A stretch of DNA of 64,000 nucleotides from Drechmeria coniospora (Eukaryota > Ascomycota > Sordariomycetes > Hypocreales > Ophiocordycipitaceae): positions 4,984,027 to 5,048,026 of the forward strand of contig NC_054390.1 in the NCBI RefSeq assembly GCF_001625195.1, in the 5' to 3' direction. Positions within the stretch are counted from its first letter, which is position 1; each line of letters starts with the position of its first letter. Below are positions 44,625 to 55,393 of the stretch, one piece after another. The position numbers were made by a program, and so were the translations under genes. The notes below the pieces were generated by a model. That model had not been told where the DNA came from and ran no database searches. It saw nothing but the letters and a program-made list of their open reading frames with translations.

Positions 44625-46556
44625 ATGGGCACGACCTCGCAGCCATCGCCAAGCACATCCTCTCCTCCCCCGCGTCTCATGGCCGACGCTTCGGAAGGGG
44701 TCTCGGAGGAGAGGACGGAGCCGTTCTCGCAGTCGGAGATTGACGCGCGGTTCAAGGGCATCCGGGTCGAGGATGCGGGCAGCCTCGCCGACAGCGAGGT
44801 GGTCCCCCTCGACGTGCTGCAGGTCGAGGACCACCACCACAAGCAGGGGATCCGCATCCTCGTCCGGCCGCTGACCAAGATTCACAACACGCGGTCCGTC
44901 AGCCCGGGCAGCGACAACTGTCAGTGGCTGGCGCTCCGGGCCGAGGTGGCATCGTCGGACGAGCCGGAGCACAAGGTGTTGGCGGTGACGCAGACGTCCA
45001 AGGACATTAAATTTTCCGTCCGGATCCCGGGCGAGTCGCGAGACGAGTCCTCGCGGCCGCCGCTGTGGTGCGAGCTGTACTACGACCCGGCGAGCGACAA
45101 GGTCGTCTTCCTGAGCAAGTCGGACGTGCCGCTGAGGCTGCTGAGCGTCTGCCAGAACGCGGCAGCGAGCCCGCCGTCGGGCGAGGGCCACGTCGTCAAC
45201 CCGGGCTTCGCCAAGTTCCTCGAGCCGGGCACGTGGAGGATCAAGGTCAGCGACGTCGGCGTCCTCGACTTTCGCGTGCTCGAGAGGCGGCCGGTGCGGG
45301 TGCGCGAGCCGGCGGCGGCGCCGACGACGACGCACGAGTCGTCGCCGCGGTCGGAGGCGGCGAGCCCGTCCGCGAGGGCCCCGTCGGCCGGCAAGCGGTC
45401 GCTGACGGACGGCGTCGAGGGGAAGCGGGCGAGGCGTCGGCTCTCGGACGTCGAGGCCGACGGCGACGACGGCGACGACGGCGTCATCATGTTCCTGCGT
45501 CCGGCGGCCGAGCCGCTCGTCTTCCCCATGCCCAACGGGCGCGAGAGCAAGGAGCTGTCGGCCGGCGACGGGCACGCGCTGCTCGACGCCGAGCAGGGCG
45601 ACACCATCCTCGTGCCGGCCGTCTGCGAGGTGGACGAGTATCAGCTCACGAAGCGGGAGCCCATCGCGACGACGGCGCTGTCGGCCGTCTTCCGCGGCCA
45701 GCACTCGCGCGTGCCCGAGAACATCGTGACGGTCAAGGTGCTCAAGACGAGGGTGGCCGGCTCGCAGGACAAGCCGCTCGCGCACGAGCGCAACGTCATC
45801 CGGCAGGCCGACATGTGGATGCGCGAGTGCCGGAGCCAGGAGGACCTCGAGCACAAGTCCATCGTGCGCTACTACGGCGGCGACGCGCGCTACCTGTCGC
45901 TCTACATGGAGCACGTGCAGGCGCCCGACCTCGCCTCGTCGTCGCGGTGGAGGAGCCGGTCGGACGAGTTTGCCGGCACGCGCGAGGACGCGGCGCGCAT
46001 CCTGCGGGACATTGCCGACGCGCTGCACTGCGTCCACGGCCGGCGGCTCGTCCACAACGACGTCAAGCCGGCCAACATCCTATACTCGCCCGAGCGGGGC
46101 GCCGTCCTGTGCGACTTTGGCCTCTCGACGCCGGCGTCGAACTCGCCGACGACGGGCGGCACGCCCTACTACGTGCCGCCCGAGTTCATCGGCAAGAAGG
46201 TCCGGGGCCCGCCGTCGGACGTCTGGGCGCTCGGCGTCACCATGCTGTACGTGCTGCGCAAGATTCCCTTTCCCGACAGCCGCGCGCGGAGGCACCAGGC
46301 GAAGCCGCTGTACTGGCAGATTGGGGGCATCAACAACCCGTCGCTGCCGTACAAGCAGCACGGCAACGGCCAGCCGGCCGTGGTGCAGATGCGCGACTGG
46401 CTGACGGAGATGTTTGAGGCACGAGAGAAGCTGAGCACGCGAGACCGGCTCGAGCGCTTGGTCAGGGACATGCTGACGCCGAACCCGCACCAACGAATCA
46501 CCATGGCCAAGGTGCTGCAGGAGCTCGGCGTCGAGAGCGCGGCCGCACCACGATGA
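44625..46556 (+). CDS. Atypical serine/threonine protein kinase
   Basis: Single-exon 643-residue protein. The N-terminal half (about 30-260) is a beta-rich region (WCELYYDPASDKVVFLSKSD, FLEPGTWRIKVSDVGVLDFR) of unknown fold, followed by a disordered linker with a basic patch (GKRARRRLSD). The C-terminal kinase domain (about 335-635) has the VAIK-type Lys371 (VTVKVLKT), a catalytic loop HNDVKPANIL (residues 477-486), DFG at 497-499, activation segment GGTPYYVPPEF and DVWALGVTML. The loop reads HND instead of HRD, and no glycine-rich loop is obvious before the Lys. The catalytic Asp479, Lys, Asn and DFG are kept, so activity is possible. Target and pathway are unknown. Confidence 0.85.
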   Translation: MGTTSQPSPSTSSPPPRLMADASEGVSEERTEPFSQSEIDARFKGIRVEDAGSLADSEVVPLDVLQVEDHHHKQGIRILVRPLTKIHNTRSVSPGSDNCQWLALRAEVASSDEPEHKVLAVTQTSKDIKFSVRIPGESRDESSRPPLWCELYYDPASDKVVFLSKSDVPLRLLSVCQNAAASPPSGEGHVVNPGFAKFLEPGTWRIKVSDVGVLDFRVLERRPVRVREPAAAPTTTHESSPRSEAASPSARAPSAGKRSLTDGVEGKRARRRLSDVEADGDDGDDGVIMFLRPAAEPLVFPMPNGRESKELSAGDGHALLDAEQGDTILVPAVCEVDEYQLTKREPIATTALSAVFRGQHSRVPENIVTVKVLKTRVAGSQDKPLAHERNVIRQADMWMRECRSQEDLEHKSIVRYYGGDARYLSLYMEHVQAPDLASSSRWRSRSDEFAGTREDAARILRDIADALHCVHGRRLVHNDVKPANILYSPERGAVLCDFGLSTPASNSPTTGGTPYYVPPEFIGKKVRGPPSDVWALGVTMLYVLRKIPFPDSRARRHQAKPLYWQIGGINNPSLPYKQHGNGQPAVVQMRDWLTEMFEAREKLSTRDRLERLVRDMLTPNPHQRITMAKVLQELGVESAAAPR

Positions 46557-47001
46557 CACTTTTTTTTTTGGGGTTTGTTCTTCCGTCTCCGAGCTCGAGT
46601 ACCGTTTGATGGCCTTTTGGCGGGTGCCGCGGGCGGAGGCGCGGACGGTGTCGGCTGCGTCTTGGGTCGCCGGCGTGGAATCAATCAATCGAAGGAGACG
46701 GTGGACTGGACATTGCTATTTTACACGACTTTGCCCAGCATATACAGTACAGTACTAGAGATTTACGGCATTGCCTAGCGTCGCATCATGGTCATCAGCC
46801 ATGGCAGCCGATGGAACGAATCATTCCCTTCCTCTACCTACCCCTTTCTACCGGTTTTCCCTCAATGTCGATGACACCTTGCTTGCTTGAATTTTCCTGT
46901 GTTTTTTTTATTCTTGTTCTTTTATTCTACTTGGCCGCGACAGAATCCGCGCTCGGTCCACGGCCGAGGCGGCACGACGGGCTCGCGCAGGCGCCGTCCG
47001 T
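46557..47001. other. 3' intergenic region of convergent genes
   Basis: About 450 bp between the kinase stop and the BIM1-like stop. It starts with a T-run (46560-46569) just after the kinase stop, otherwise nothing notable. Confidence 0.55.
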
Positions 47002-47738
47002 CTACAGGCTGAGGCCGAGGACAAAGGCCGAGGCGAGGCCGACGACGGAGCCGAGAGCGAGGGTGTCGACGTTGACGAGGCCGGCGGCGGAATCCACGGC
47101 CTGGCGGCTGCCGGCGGTGGCGTTGGTCGCGGTGGCGTTGCCGGTCTGCTGCTGGATCTTGACGACGGAGATGTTGCCCGAGTTGCAGTCGGCGACGGGC
47201 TTGGCGTCCTTCTTGAAGCGCACGTCGGCGCAGTTGTAGAGGGCCGAGCCCTTGTTGCCGACGGTGACGACCTGGACGGTGGCAAGGCTGCCGTCCTCGA
47301 GGCCGGCGGGGAGGGGCAGCTTGTCGAGGCAGAGCGTGCCCTTGCCGGTGGCGTTGAGGAACTGGGGCGTCAGGGAGACGTTGAAGTTGGTCACGTTCTC
47401 GCCGAAGCCGAGGTTGACGAAGACGTAGGTCCAGGTGTGGTGCAGGTCAAGCTTGATGGCGGCGCCCTCGAGGGGCCACTCAGTGACGTTGCCGACACCG
47501 TACGGGACGCCAGCACCTGGACGTCGGGGCGATGCCGTCAGCCGTGAGCTCGCCGGCTCGGGGCGGGGAGGGAGCAGGAGAGGACGAGGCGACGGAAGGG
47601 CGGCTTACAGGGATAGGTCCACTGGCTGTAGTTGGTGTCCTTGGTGAGGGTGTCGGCGCGCCAGGCGGGATAGGAGATGCCGAAGTGGGCGGAGACGCAC
47701 TGGGCCGCCGCGACGGCAAAGACGAGCTTGGAGACCAT
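47002..47738 (-). CDS. GPI-anchored BIM1/X325-like copper-site protein
   Basis: Secreted cell-surface protein of 214 residues. Two exons: 47738-47609 and 47516-47002, with the Cys44 codon split by the intron. The signal peptide is cleaved after VSA, leaving His18 as the mature N-terminus (HFGISYPAWR). This is the hallmark of the X325/BIM1 family, which binds copper through the N-terminal His, a second His and an Asp. Here the second His is probably His69 or His70 (LDLHHTWTY) and the Asp is Asp141 (NCADVRF). Family members resemble LPMOs but lack polysaccharide cleavage; Bim1 of Cryptococcus takes part in copper uptake. Three to four Cys form disulfides, and N-glycosylation sites are frequent. 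A C-terminal hydrophobic tail after a Ser/Ala-rich stretch suggests a GPI anchor. Confidence 0.88.
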
Positions 47739-50700
47739 TTTCCTTGCCGGGGGGGGGGAGGGGGGACAGGGTGTGAGATTGTCAGTGTTTGGGGTGATGG
47801 GTGAAAGGAGCGCGAGGTCGAGCGGAAGGGGACTGGACGAGAGAGGGAGCCGTGAGAAGAGGCGGAATCGGAGGGAGCGGCGAGGCGGACGGCGGACCCG
47901 GGTCGGGCAGATACTTATGGAGGGAGCGCGCGGCACGACTGGCTTTACCGTCGGTCATTGCCATGGGTACTCGCATCAACATGGCATGAGGACGAGCCCA
48001 TGCAAGTACACCTACTTACTTTCCATGCATGGATGCACGCACACCCGAGCACAGCTCCGACTTCAAGCACTGTACTTGCGCACTTACAGTATGTACTTCC
48101 TTGTACGCTTGTACCTGCAGCAGCAGCACAGCATGTACAGTACCGTATGCAGTACCGTATGCCGGTCGTAGTGTACAAGGTGTACAAGTAGTATTCATGC
48201 CTATGAACGAGTGGGACGGGTCCAATCGAGGCGGGCCAAGGCTGGCTTGGGCGGCGGAGGCATCTGGCAAGAGGATGAAGTTGTGTGGAGCAAGAAATTC
48301 GGATGCCGGTGCCATGACACGGCATGCCATGGCACGGGAGCCGGAGGAGGCTCGTGTTTGGCAGCACAGTACAGAGTACGGCGAGGGTACTTTGCATCAC
48401 GATGGAGCGCGCTGCCACGGGCATGTACCGTAGGTGTACCTGTTTACGCCCGTGCTCTTTACTGTACTTAAGTACTGTTCTTTACTGTGCAGTATTATTA
48501 CTTACTGTTCTTGAAGCGATCAAGTACTTGCATGTACAAGCAAGTATCGCCGCGGGTGTACGGAGTGCCATGTGCGTGCACGTGCATGTACAGTAAGTAA
48601 GCACGTACTTGCAAGCGCATCAAGTACAAGCAAGTACTCGCAGCGACTTGCAAGTACGCACACGGACGGGAGGGCATGCCGTCGAGGTGGTGGCGGCTGC
48701 CGGTACTTATCGCCAAGATCGCAGGCGCCTCTGCGCCGACCCGCCCTCCCACGCCCCCGGGAGCGGAGCGGGTCCGGCGCTTCGTCCACACGCTCCGCCG
48801 CCGGCACTTTTTCTCCCCCCCCCCCCCCCCCCCCCGTCGCGCGACGCGGCTCGAGGCTGTCGTTTCCGGTCCGTCCTGCCGATGCTCGCATACAGTACGC
48901 CGGTGCTGGAGACGGAACGAACGAGCTCTCCCGGCGGTTGCGTTGGCGCTCCGTCATGGCCTCCTGGCTGCGGCACAGCACACGTTACCGCTCCCCCACG
49001 GTCCATGGTCCATGTTTTTTTTCCACTGGCCATCGGCGCCGTCATTGGCCCCCCCCCACCACCTCCTCCTCCCACACGCGCAGGGGGCAGTTGAGGCCGG
49101 CGAATGTTGAAAAACTTGCTCAAATGCCCGCACGCCGGAGGGTCTCGCCCCCGCCCTCTCGATGTCGCCGCAACGGGTCAGGCAATGCGCAGTGGTTGGT
49201 GCGAGTGCTGCAAGTACATGTACTTGCAACTAGTTGCCAGTACAGTACATGTATTTGCTGGTGCGTGCATTACTGTACGTGCTGTACAAGTATTCCTCCT
49301 TAAACAGTTTTGTCCAACATCGTAGGGCACAAGTACTCCGTACAGAGTACCCGTGATGCCACTGCCCGCCCGGGTAAGCACGTACTGTATTAATACCTGT
49401 ACTCCGTACACTTGGGCGTACTTGTTAGCCCTCCGTGCATGTACATGTACTTGCATCTACGAGTACTGCTTGTACTTGGGGATGGGTGCAAATGCATCTA
49501 CAAGTACCAGTACACCTACTCCGCACATGCAAGTACTTACTTACAGTAGGTGTACGGAGTACAGTATACTGCAAGTACTTTCTACAAGTACAGCATCCTT
49601 TCGTCAGCAACAATTTGTGCATACTTACTTCGATATTCGCATGCCATGCTTCCGCCGGTGTGCATGGAGAATCAATCAACCCAGGTGGGTACGCCATCGG
49701 ACACTAAGGGATTTGTTTCGATGGTGCGCTTATCCTTGATTGGGGTTTCTGTTTGCTCGCGCCCGTTGGTCAACAGACTCCCACGGCTCGTCTTGTCGGC
49801 CGCTCTCTCTACGAGTAATTGCGCAAAGGGGGCACGGGACAAGGGCGCATCATTACTCGTACGCCTTCGCAAACAGGGCCCCAACGCATCCGACGCAAAA
49901 ATGCACGCGTGCCGAGCAGGTGTGCCGTAATAAATTGTAGGCACCGCAAGTGCAATCATGTGCCAATCGTTCTGGCGAACCCTGGACTGACCAGCGGAAC
50001 GAGTGCTCTACAGACATTATACTTACTGCTAGTAGGTGAGCATGTGCAAGTAATTAGTGTACTCTGTCCACTGTACGTGGAGTGCCATGTAAATACGTGC
50101 TACCTTTGTCGCTGTGCAGTGTACTTACTTCAGCGCCTACGGAGTACTTACGGTGCAAGTACTTGTTATTTAGTATTCAGAAACGGGGTGCAGTACGGAG
50201 TAAGTACAGAGTGCGGAGCACGGAGAACATTTCCTTGTAATCAAGCGCACAGGCAGCAAGTACTTACTTCCATGTACTCCGTACATACACACAAGTATTC
50301 TTGTCCGTACTTTGGTACACTCACCTGGCGCGCCTGTGCACCTACACCTACATCTACTGTAAGTACTTACACCCGCAAGCAAGTACGGAGTCACAGAGTG
50401 CATGTACAGTACTTGCACGTTTACAGTAAGCACGGATTACTTGTGCTTGCAGTTGTAATTTTGACCATACCGTGTTTTCGTACAGTGAGTGGGTGAGTGT
50501 ACTCTGAATTCCGTCCATGCTTGGCCTACTAAAACCCGAGTTTCCTTGCACCTCCAACTTACCAAGGTACTTGCCTACAACTGCGAGTAATCACTGTAGT
50601 TGTACTCCGTACCCCTAGGTCATGTACTTACGGAGTACTAGGTAATTACTGGCATGCAAGTAGTACTGTACTGTACAGTACAGTGCTTGTAGGTGTACAT

Positions 50701-51471
50701 ATAAGTACTTGTACAGTACACGTACCTGTGCTTACACTTCTGTACATGTGCCTTGCTAATGACCACCTTGCCATGTCACATCGAGGCTCGCTACCCGAGA
50801 CCAACTGCCGAAGCCAGCAACGCAAGCAAAAATCGAGTGTCGATGCGACGCTGCCGGAAGTTGGCTCAAGGCTTTCTGCGAAATGGCCTTGTGCCGTTGG
50901 CATTTGGACAATAGCCTCCGTCCCGTTGTCGCGTGAGAATCTCTCCGCTGTTGGTAAATCCTTTGCAGCGATAAATTACTGTGCAATACTGTACTTGTAT
51001 TACATGTAACGGAGTGCCTAAGTGCTGTAGTTTATTTCACGTCCCATGCCCGCTTGTATGCACATGTAGTTACAAGTACAACTACTGCAATAATTGCTCC
51101 GTACGGAGTACTCACATGTACGCCAGAGTAATGTAGGGAATATTAATTATTCCGTACCGATTACTCCGTGCATTCTACATGTCTTGCGTCATCGGCCAAC
51201 CGACATCCTCCGTCACGACCATCCAACCTCACCTGCTGTTCGTACGCGGCAGTGATCCATTCGCCAAACGTCAACTCGTCTTTTGCTCGTCTACATGCCG
51301 TTCGAGTGTGCATCCGCGCCCAGCCCAGCAAGCATGACCCCGATGTGTCCTTTGTCACCGTCCCATCCTCGTCCTCCGTCCTGTCGTCGTCGTCCAGTCG
51401 ATCCGTCCTCGCCGATGCCGTGTCCCCGTCGCTCCAGCACCGCCCGAACCGTCTCCTCCTAGCCCGCCGCT
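47739..51471. other. Long repeat-rich intergenic region
   Basis: About 3.7 kb with no supported gene. Repeat words (TACTCCGTAC, AAGTACTTAC, CATGTAC) dominate 48020-48660 and 49200-51160. A run of twenty C lies at 48816-48835 and a further C-rich run near 49050-49058. The segment 48670-49190 is GC-rich and less repetitive but has no credible frame. The GC-rich stretch just left of 51472 (51180-51470) may be the 3' UTR of the next gene. Confidence 0.6.
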
Positions 51472-52971
51472 TCACCGAGCCGTCTCGACGTCCTCGGCCG
51501 TCGCCGTCCCTTCGCCGCCCTCGTTGCTCGTCGGCGGCGCCTTGCGGATGGCGGCCCAGACGTCGGCTGCCAGCGGCACCCCGTCTCGCTGCGCCGCCGT
51601 CACCCACTTGCGGATGCGCTGCTGATTTTCCCACAGCCGTTTGCAGTGCGCCTTCAGCTCCGCCATCGTCCGCCTCTGCCTCGCCACCCTGGCCTCGAGC
51701 TTGCCCACCGTGGCCGTCACCTCGGCGAGCCTGTCGCTGAGCTGCTTGTGCCTCTCGTCGCCGTCGCCGTCGGCCGCCGCCTTCGACTCCTTTCCGCCGA
51801 GCTTCGCCCTCTTGCCCCCTCCGTCGCGGCCGACGAGGACGTGAGCGATGGCCGAGTCCGGAAGCCGCTTCCTCTTGCTCTTGGCAGTCGACACCACCTC
51901 CCCGCCGCTGCCCTTTGGCTCCGTCTTCACCTCGGATCCCGCCGTCGCCGCCAACGTCGCCGAGCCGGCTTCTTCGCCACCCTCTCCGCTCGGCTCCGTC
52001 TTCACCTCGGACGCCGCCGTCGTGGCCAGCGTCGCCGAGCCAGCTCCTTGCCTGTCCCCCTGCTCGCTCGCCCGACCGACACCGCATATCGCCGAGTCGT
52101 CCTGCCCGACCTCGAGCGTCGGAGCGGCCTGGTCCGCAGGGCTCTGCGACGTCGAGAGACGCCTTCCCTCCGGGGGCGCCGTCGTTGGCGATGCCATGGC
52201 GCCGCCCGAGCTCGTCTCCGACGCCGGTCTCGCGCCCGGCACCGGCTGCCGGAAACTTTCGTCAAACTTGTAGGAGCCCAGGTTGGCGCTCGGGAACCTT
52301 GCCTGGATGATCTTGATCGTCTTGTGTGCGCCAAAGATCTGCTCCTTGAAGATGGCCTTGAGGAAGCAAAAGTGAGCCCAGGTGACCGTCTCGACGGTCA
52401 AGTGCCGGGCGACGCTGTGGCTCGACACCTTGTTCTTCGCCTGGCTCGATTTCGCCTTTGGTATGATCTGGAACCAAGCAGAGCGCGACTCGTCGTCCCA
52501 GCTGTCGCCGTGGCCCTCGTATATCCTTCGCAGCTTGTAGAAGAGTGCCTTGTCGCCGGCGCCCTTGAACGAACAAGGCGGATAGTGCACCGGCGGCCGT
52601 GCAACCTGGTCGGCAGAGGCAGAAGACGGAAGCGGGGTGCGGGTGCTGGTGCCGATGCTTCTGCTGGTGCCGTTGCCGCTGACGTTGCTGCCGTTGTCCG
52701 TCGGCCGTGACATGCTGTTCGATGCCATGGGCGGGAAAGAATGGAACCGGAGCAGGCCAGACTGTGCGTGGGGTGAATGGGAGACAATGGGTTGCATGCG
52801 CACAATGGGTGGCGTGGGCACCATGGGTTGCATGCTGAATGCCGTGAATGGCGAGGTGCAACCGGCGAGCCGACCGTTGACCGATCGATAGGCTGCGAGT
52901 GGCAAGTTTGGTGCATCCAACGATGCCGCCGAGAGAGCCATGGACTCAACAGGAGGGAATCCGGAGCGCAC
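51472..52971 (-). CDS. Protein of unknown function with internal duplication and C-terminal coiled coil
   Basis: Leftward open frame of up to 499 residues. The true start may be the ATG at 52971 or a later one such as MASNSMSRPTDNGS near 52728. Not recognised. A central region looks folded and conserved-like: HYPPCSFKGAGDKALFYKLR, WFQIIPKAKSSQAKNKVSSH and TWAHFCFLKAIFKEQIFGAH. Then comes a disordered Ser/Glu-rich part containing two near-identical copies of a unit of about 27 residues (GSATLATTAASEVKTEPSG, then GSATLAATAGSEVKTEPKG), each with a VKTEP SUMO-consensus-like site. After a basic stretch (KSKRKRLPDS, GGGKRAKLGG) the C-terminus is a probable coiled coil (about 430-465, LSDRLAEVTATVGKLEARVA). 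The composition suggests a nuclear regulator. Confidence 0.65.
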   Translation of the reverse strand: MRSGFPPVESMALSAASLDAPNLPLAAYRSVNGRLAGCTSPFTAFSMQPMVPTPPIVRMQPIVSHSPHAQSGLLRFHSFPPMASNSMSRPTDNGSNVSGNGTSRSIGTSTRTPLPSSASADQVARPPVHYPPCSFKGAGDKALFYKLRRIYEGHGDSWDDESRSAWFQIIPKAKSSQAKNKVSSHSVARHLTVETVTWAHFCFLKAIFKEQIFGAHKTIKIIQARFPSANLGSYKFDESFRQPVPGARPASETSSGGAMASPTTAPPEGRRLSTSQSPADQAAPTLEVGQDDSAICGVGRASEQGDRQGAGSATLATTAASEVKTEPSGEGGEEAGSATLAATAGSEVKTEPKGSGGEVVSTAKSKRKRLPDSAIAHVLVGRDGGGKRAKLGGKESKAAADGDGDERHKQLSDRLAEVTATVGKLEARVARQRRTMAELKAHCKRLWENQQRIRKWVTAAQRDGVPLAADVWAAIRKAPPTSNEGGEGTATAEDVETAR

Positions 52972-55393
52972 GGGGGCGAGCCGAAACGCGCCTTCGCCGT
53001 CGTCACGGAGATGAAAGAAATCGCCTTTGGCTGCGGCCGCGCAGTTTGAGCAAACGACGACGGCAACCAGAGTGGCGGCTGGTTCGAACGATGAACGTCG
53101 CGCAGCAACCGAATCAGACGCAGAAGCCGTACCCGGACTGGACCGTCCATGCGCATGCCTACGTTCGACTCGTTGCCTGGCCGCTCGCTTCCGTCCCCTT
53201 ATGCGTCTCGCCTCGCACGCCGTGCCATCGTGTGAAGCGATGAACCAAGCGGTGTTAACGTCGCGCGTGCCGGTTCGAGGATGGCCCTCGGTGAACGGGA
53301 CGAACGCTCAGCAAGGACCCCTGGGACGGACGCTTTTGCCTTTGCTTTTGCCTCTGCGAATTCCGACGCCTCACAGAGGCAAGGGGCAAGGGGTAGCGGA
53401 GACGCCTGCCTCTCGGCATGTGGGAGGCCCTCTCCTGGGCAACGTCGTTATCGTCATTTTACCGAGGGAGCAACGGGTCCCTTGCCATGAATGCCGACAC
53501 GAACCCGGTCGCTGCGCCGCTCCGTGCGTCCTCCAAGCTTGCTCCGCCAAAGCAGCATTGGACGCCAAAGCAAGCGGCAAGGCTCGGCGTGGTATGCAGA
53601 GGGATTCGCGAGCAGAGTGTACCATGTCTCCACCATCTTCTTCCACTCTGGTCAACCACCGCCATTGTCACTTCACCTAAGCATGGTGCCGTAGGTAAGT
53701 ACTGTATGTGATCGAGAGAGCGCCTGCATGTACGCAAGCACTGTAAGCAGTTCGACTTCCTATCCGGACCCGGGCCCTATCTGGCTCTGGGCCCTGGCAC
53801 ATGCATGTCTTTACTCTTGATAATCGCCACCTCCCACCCCCCCCGTCCGCACCTGGCAGAGGAGCTTGTTGGAGCCGGCTCGACCAACCTGCGACTCTTC
53901 CATCAAAGTCGCAAGTAAGTGATTTGCTTACTTTATCCGCATCGGTAGCGGAGAATGTATGGACTGCAAGTGTACGAAAGTACTTGTCGTGGCTGAAAAT
54001 TTATCAGAATATGCCTTGGATGTCGGGTGGACACCTGGCCATTATGTAGCTGCAACCAAGTTTCCACCACGAGGCAAATTTTGCAAACTTCAACATTTGC
54101 CGAGAAGAAAAAGTATTAAGGAGCACCGGATTTCCTGTTGATGCCAAATTGGTTATCGCTTCTGCCCCGGTCTCTCCGTCTCTCTACTACTCCGTACTTT
54201 TGAGAAAGCTTGGCGTCGTGGGCCAAATCATCTACTTGCAACGAATATTACTTGTACGGAGTAAGGGTATATTATCCAACTACGACCATGAGAGCAAGTA
54301 CTCCGTTCTTGTGTCCCTTTTATCCCTGGCCCTTGGAGTCGTCGCAACTCCAGTCGAGCCTGTGTGTGAACCAAAAAAACCCAAAATCACGAGTGGCTTC
54401 GGCCGTGGTGGCTGCCGAAGTTCGCCAGCATGACCCAAGATTACGAATGGTGCGAATGGGAGTTGAGATGCCATGGAATCAAGTATGGCAACTGCAGACC
54501 AAAATATCACGTCCCCACCGCGGATGATGACGATGCGTGGGCACGCCTTAGTCACTTCAGGTCACGGAAGTGACCAACCATTGCGATAAACATCCGGCAG
54601 CATGCCGCCTAGGCTAAGTCAACAACAATGAGACAAGCAGCAACGAGTTATCTGGATGAGGGAAATGTGTTGGGAAATGTGCTGGGAGGCCATTTTCATC
54701 TCCACGTCCAGCCGGCTGAGCCTAGCGATTATTACGGCACCATGCCACCAGGAATAGGGCCAAGCTTGCAACTATGTAATTGCACTTGCATCAAACACAT
54801 GCACATAGTCTTCGGGAAGTTTGCCACGAGCGCTGCTGGCAGACTGGTTGCATCAAACGACGCTTCCATAGAAACCAGCCAATTCAGGTGCAATTCAAGC
54901 CCTTGCCGTATTGGTCTCGAGCACGCAAGCATCTTGCTCGTGCATGTGCATGTATGACCCGTATCTGTACCATGGCGAGAGCCTTCACCGCCACGGCTTT
55001 TTAAAGGCCATTCGTTCAAGATCAATCTGCGGCACGGGCACCATCGAGGTAGTCCCAGACTCCATGACCAACAAGGCCCGGAGGGCAGCCCTGGAGCCTT
55101 TGCTAGCCGTCGTGCGCTCACTCATGTCACGTCGTCATCGTCACGTCGTGGCACCGGAAAGGGTTGGAACAGTTCGGATTGTCTCGAATCGAGCCCAAAC
55201 GCCGCCTCAAATTGGATTGGTTAGATGCACCCAACTCTAGATGCACGCATGCATGCCTTTTCTTCATGCTGCTTATCCTCCCGCCCGAGTCAATGCCTGG
55301 ACGCCGGTCAGAATCCCCATCGGTTCCGGTACGTCGCCGTAATCTCCGCTGGGATGCAAATACCTCTTCCGCTCTCGCTCCCACAAAACCCAT
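52972..55393. other. Intergenic region with a possible decayed small gene
   Basis: About 2.4 kb. The left part is the promoter of the unknown coiled-coil protein. A possible relic of a small secreted protein lies at about 54285-54555 and is listed separately. Open frames at 53027-53680 and 54628-54957 show no domain signals. Confidence 0.5.
54285..54555 (+). pseudogene. Possible decayed small secreted Cys-rich protein gene
   Basis: Protein-like segments on the plus strand lie in different frames. A signal-peptide-like stretch (VLVSLLSLALGVVATPVEPV) is followed by a Cys/Lys/Gly-rich part in the same frame. About 15-40 bp further, in another frame, comes a Trp/Cys/Tyr-rich stretch (DYEWCEWELRCHGIKYGN) that stays open to a stop at about 54555. 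An ATG just upstream (54289) lies in yet another frame from the signal-like segment. The pattern fits a small secreted protein gene broken by two frameshifts, or a spliced gene with very short introns. No family was recognised, and chance is not excluded. Confidence 0.3.

Noticed and set aside
44595..46055. Long leftward frame (486 codons) across the kinase gene
   Set aside because: Antisense shadow; the sense strand encodes a kinase domain with DFG and APE-like motifs.
51646..52710. Rightward frame opposite the unknown coiled-coil protein
   Set aside because: Arg/Leu-rich shadow; the leftward frame has the coiled coil and repeats that make protein sense.
53027..53680. Rightward 217-codon frame
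   Set aside because: Low-quality composition, conflicting frames on both strands, no domain.
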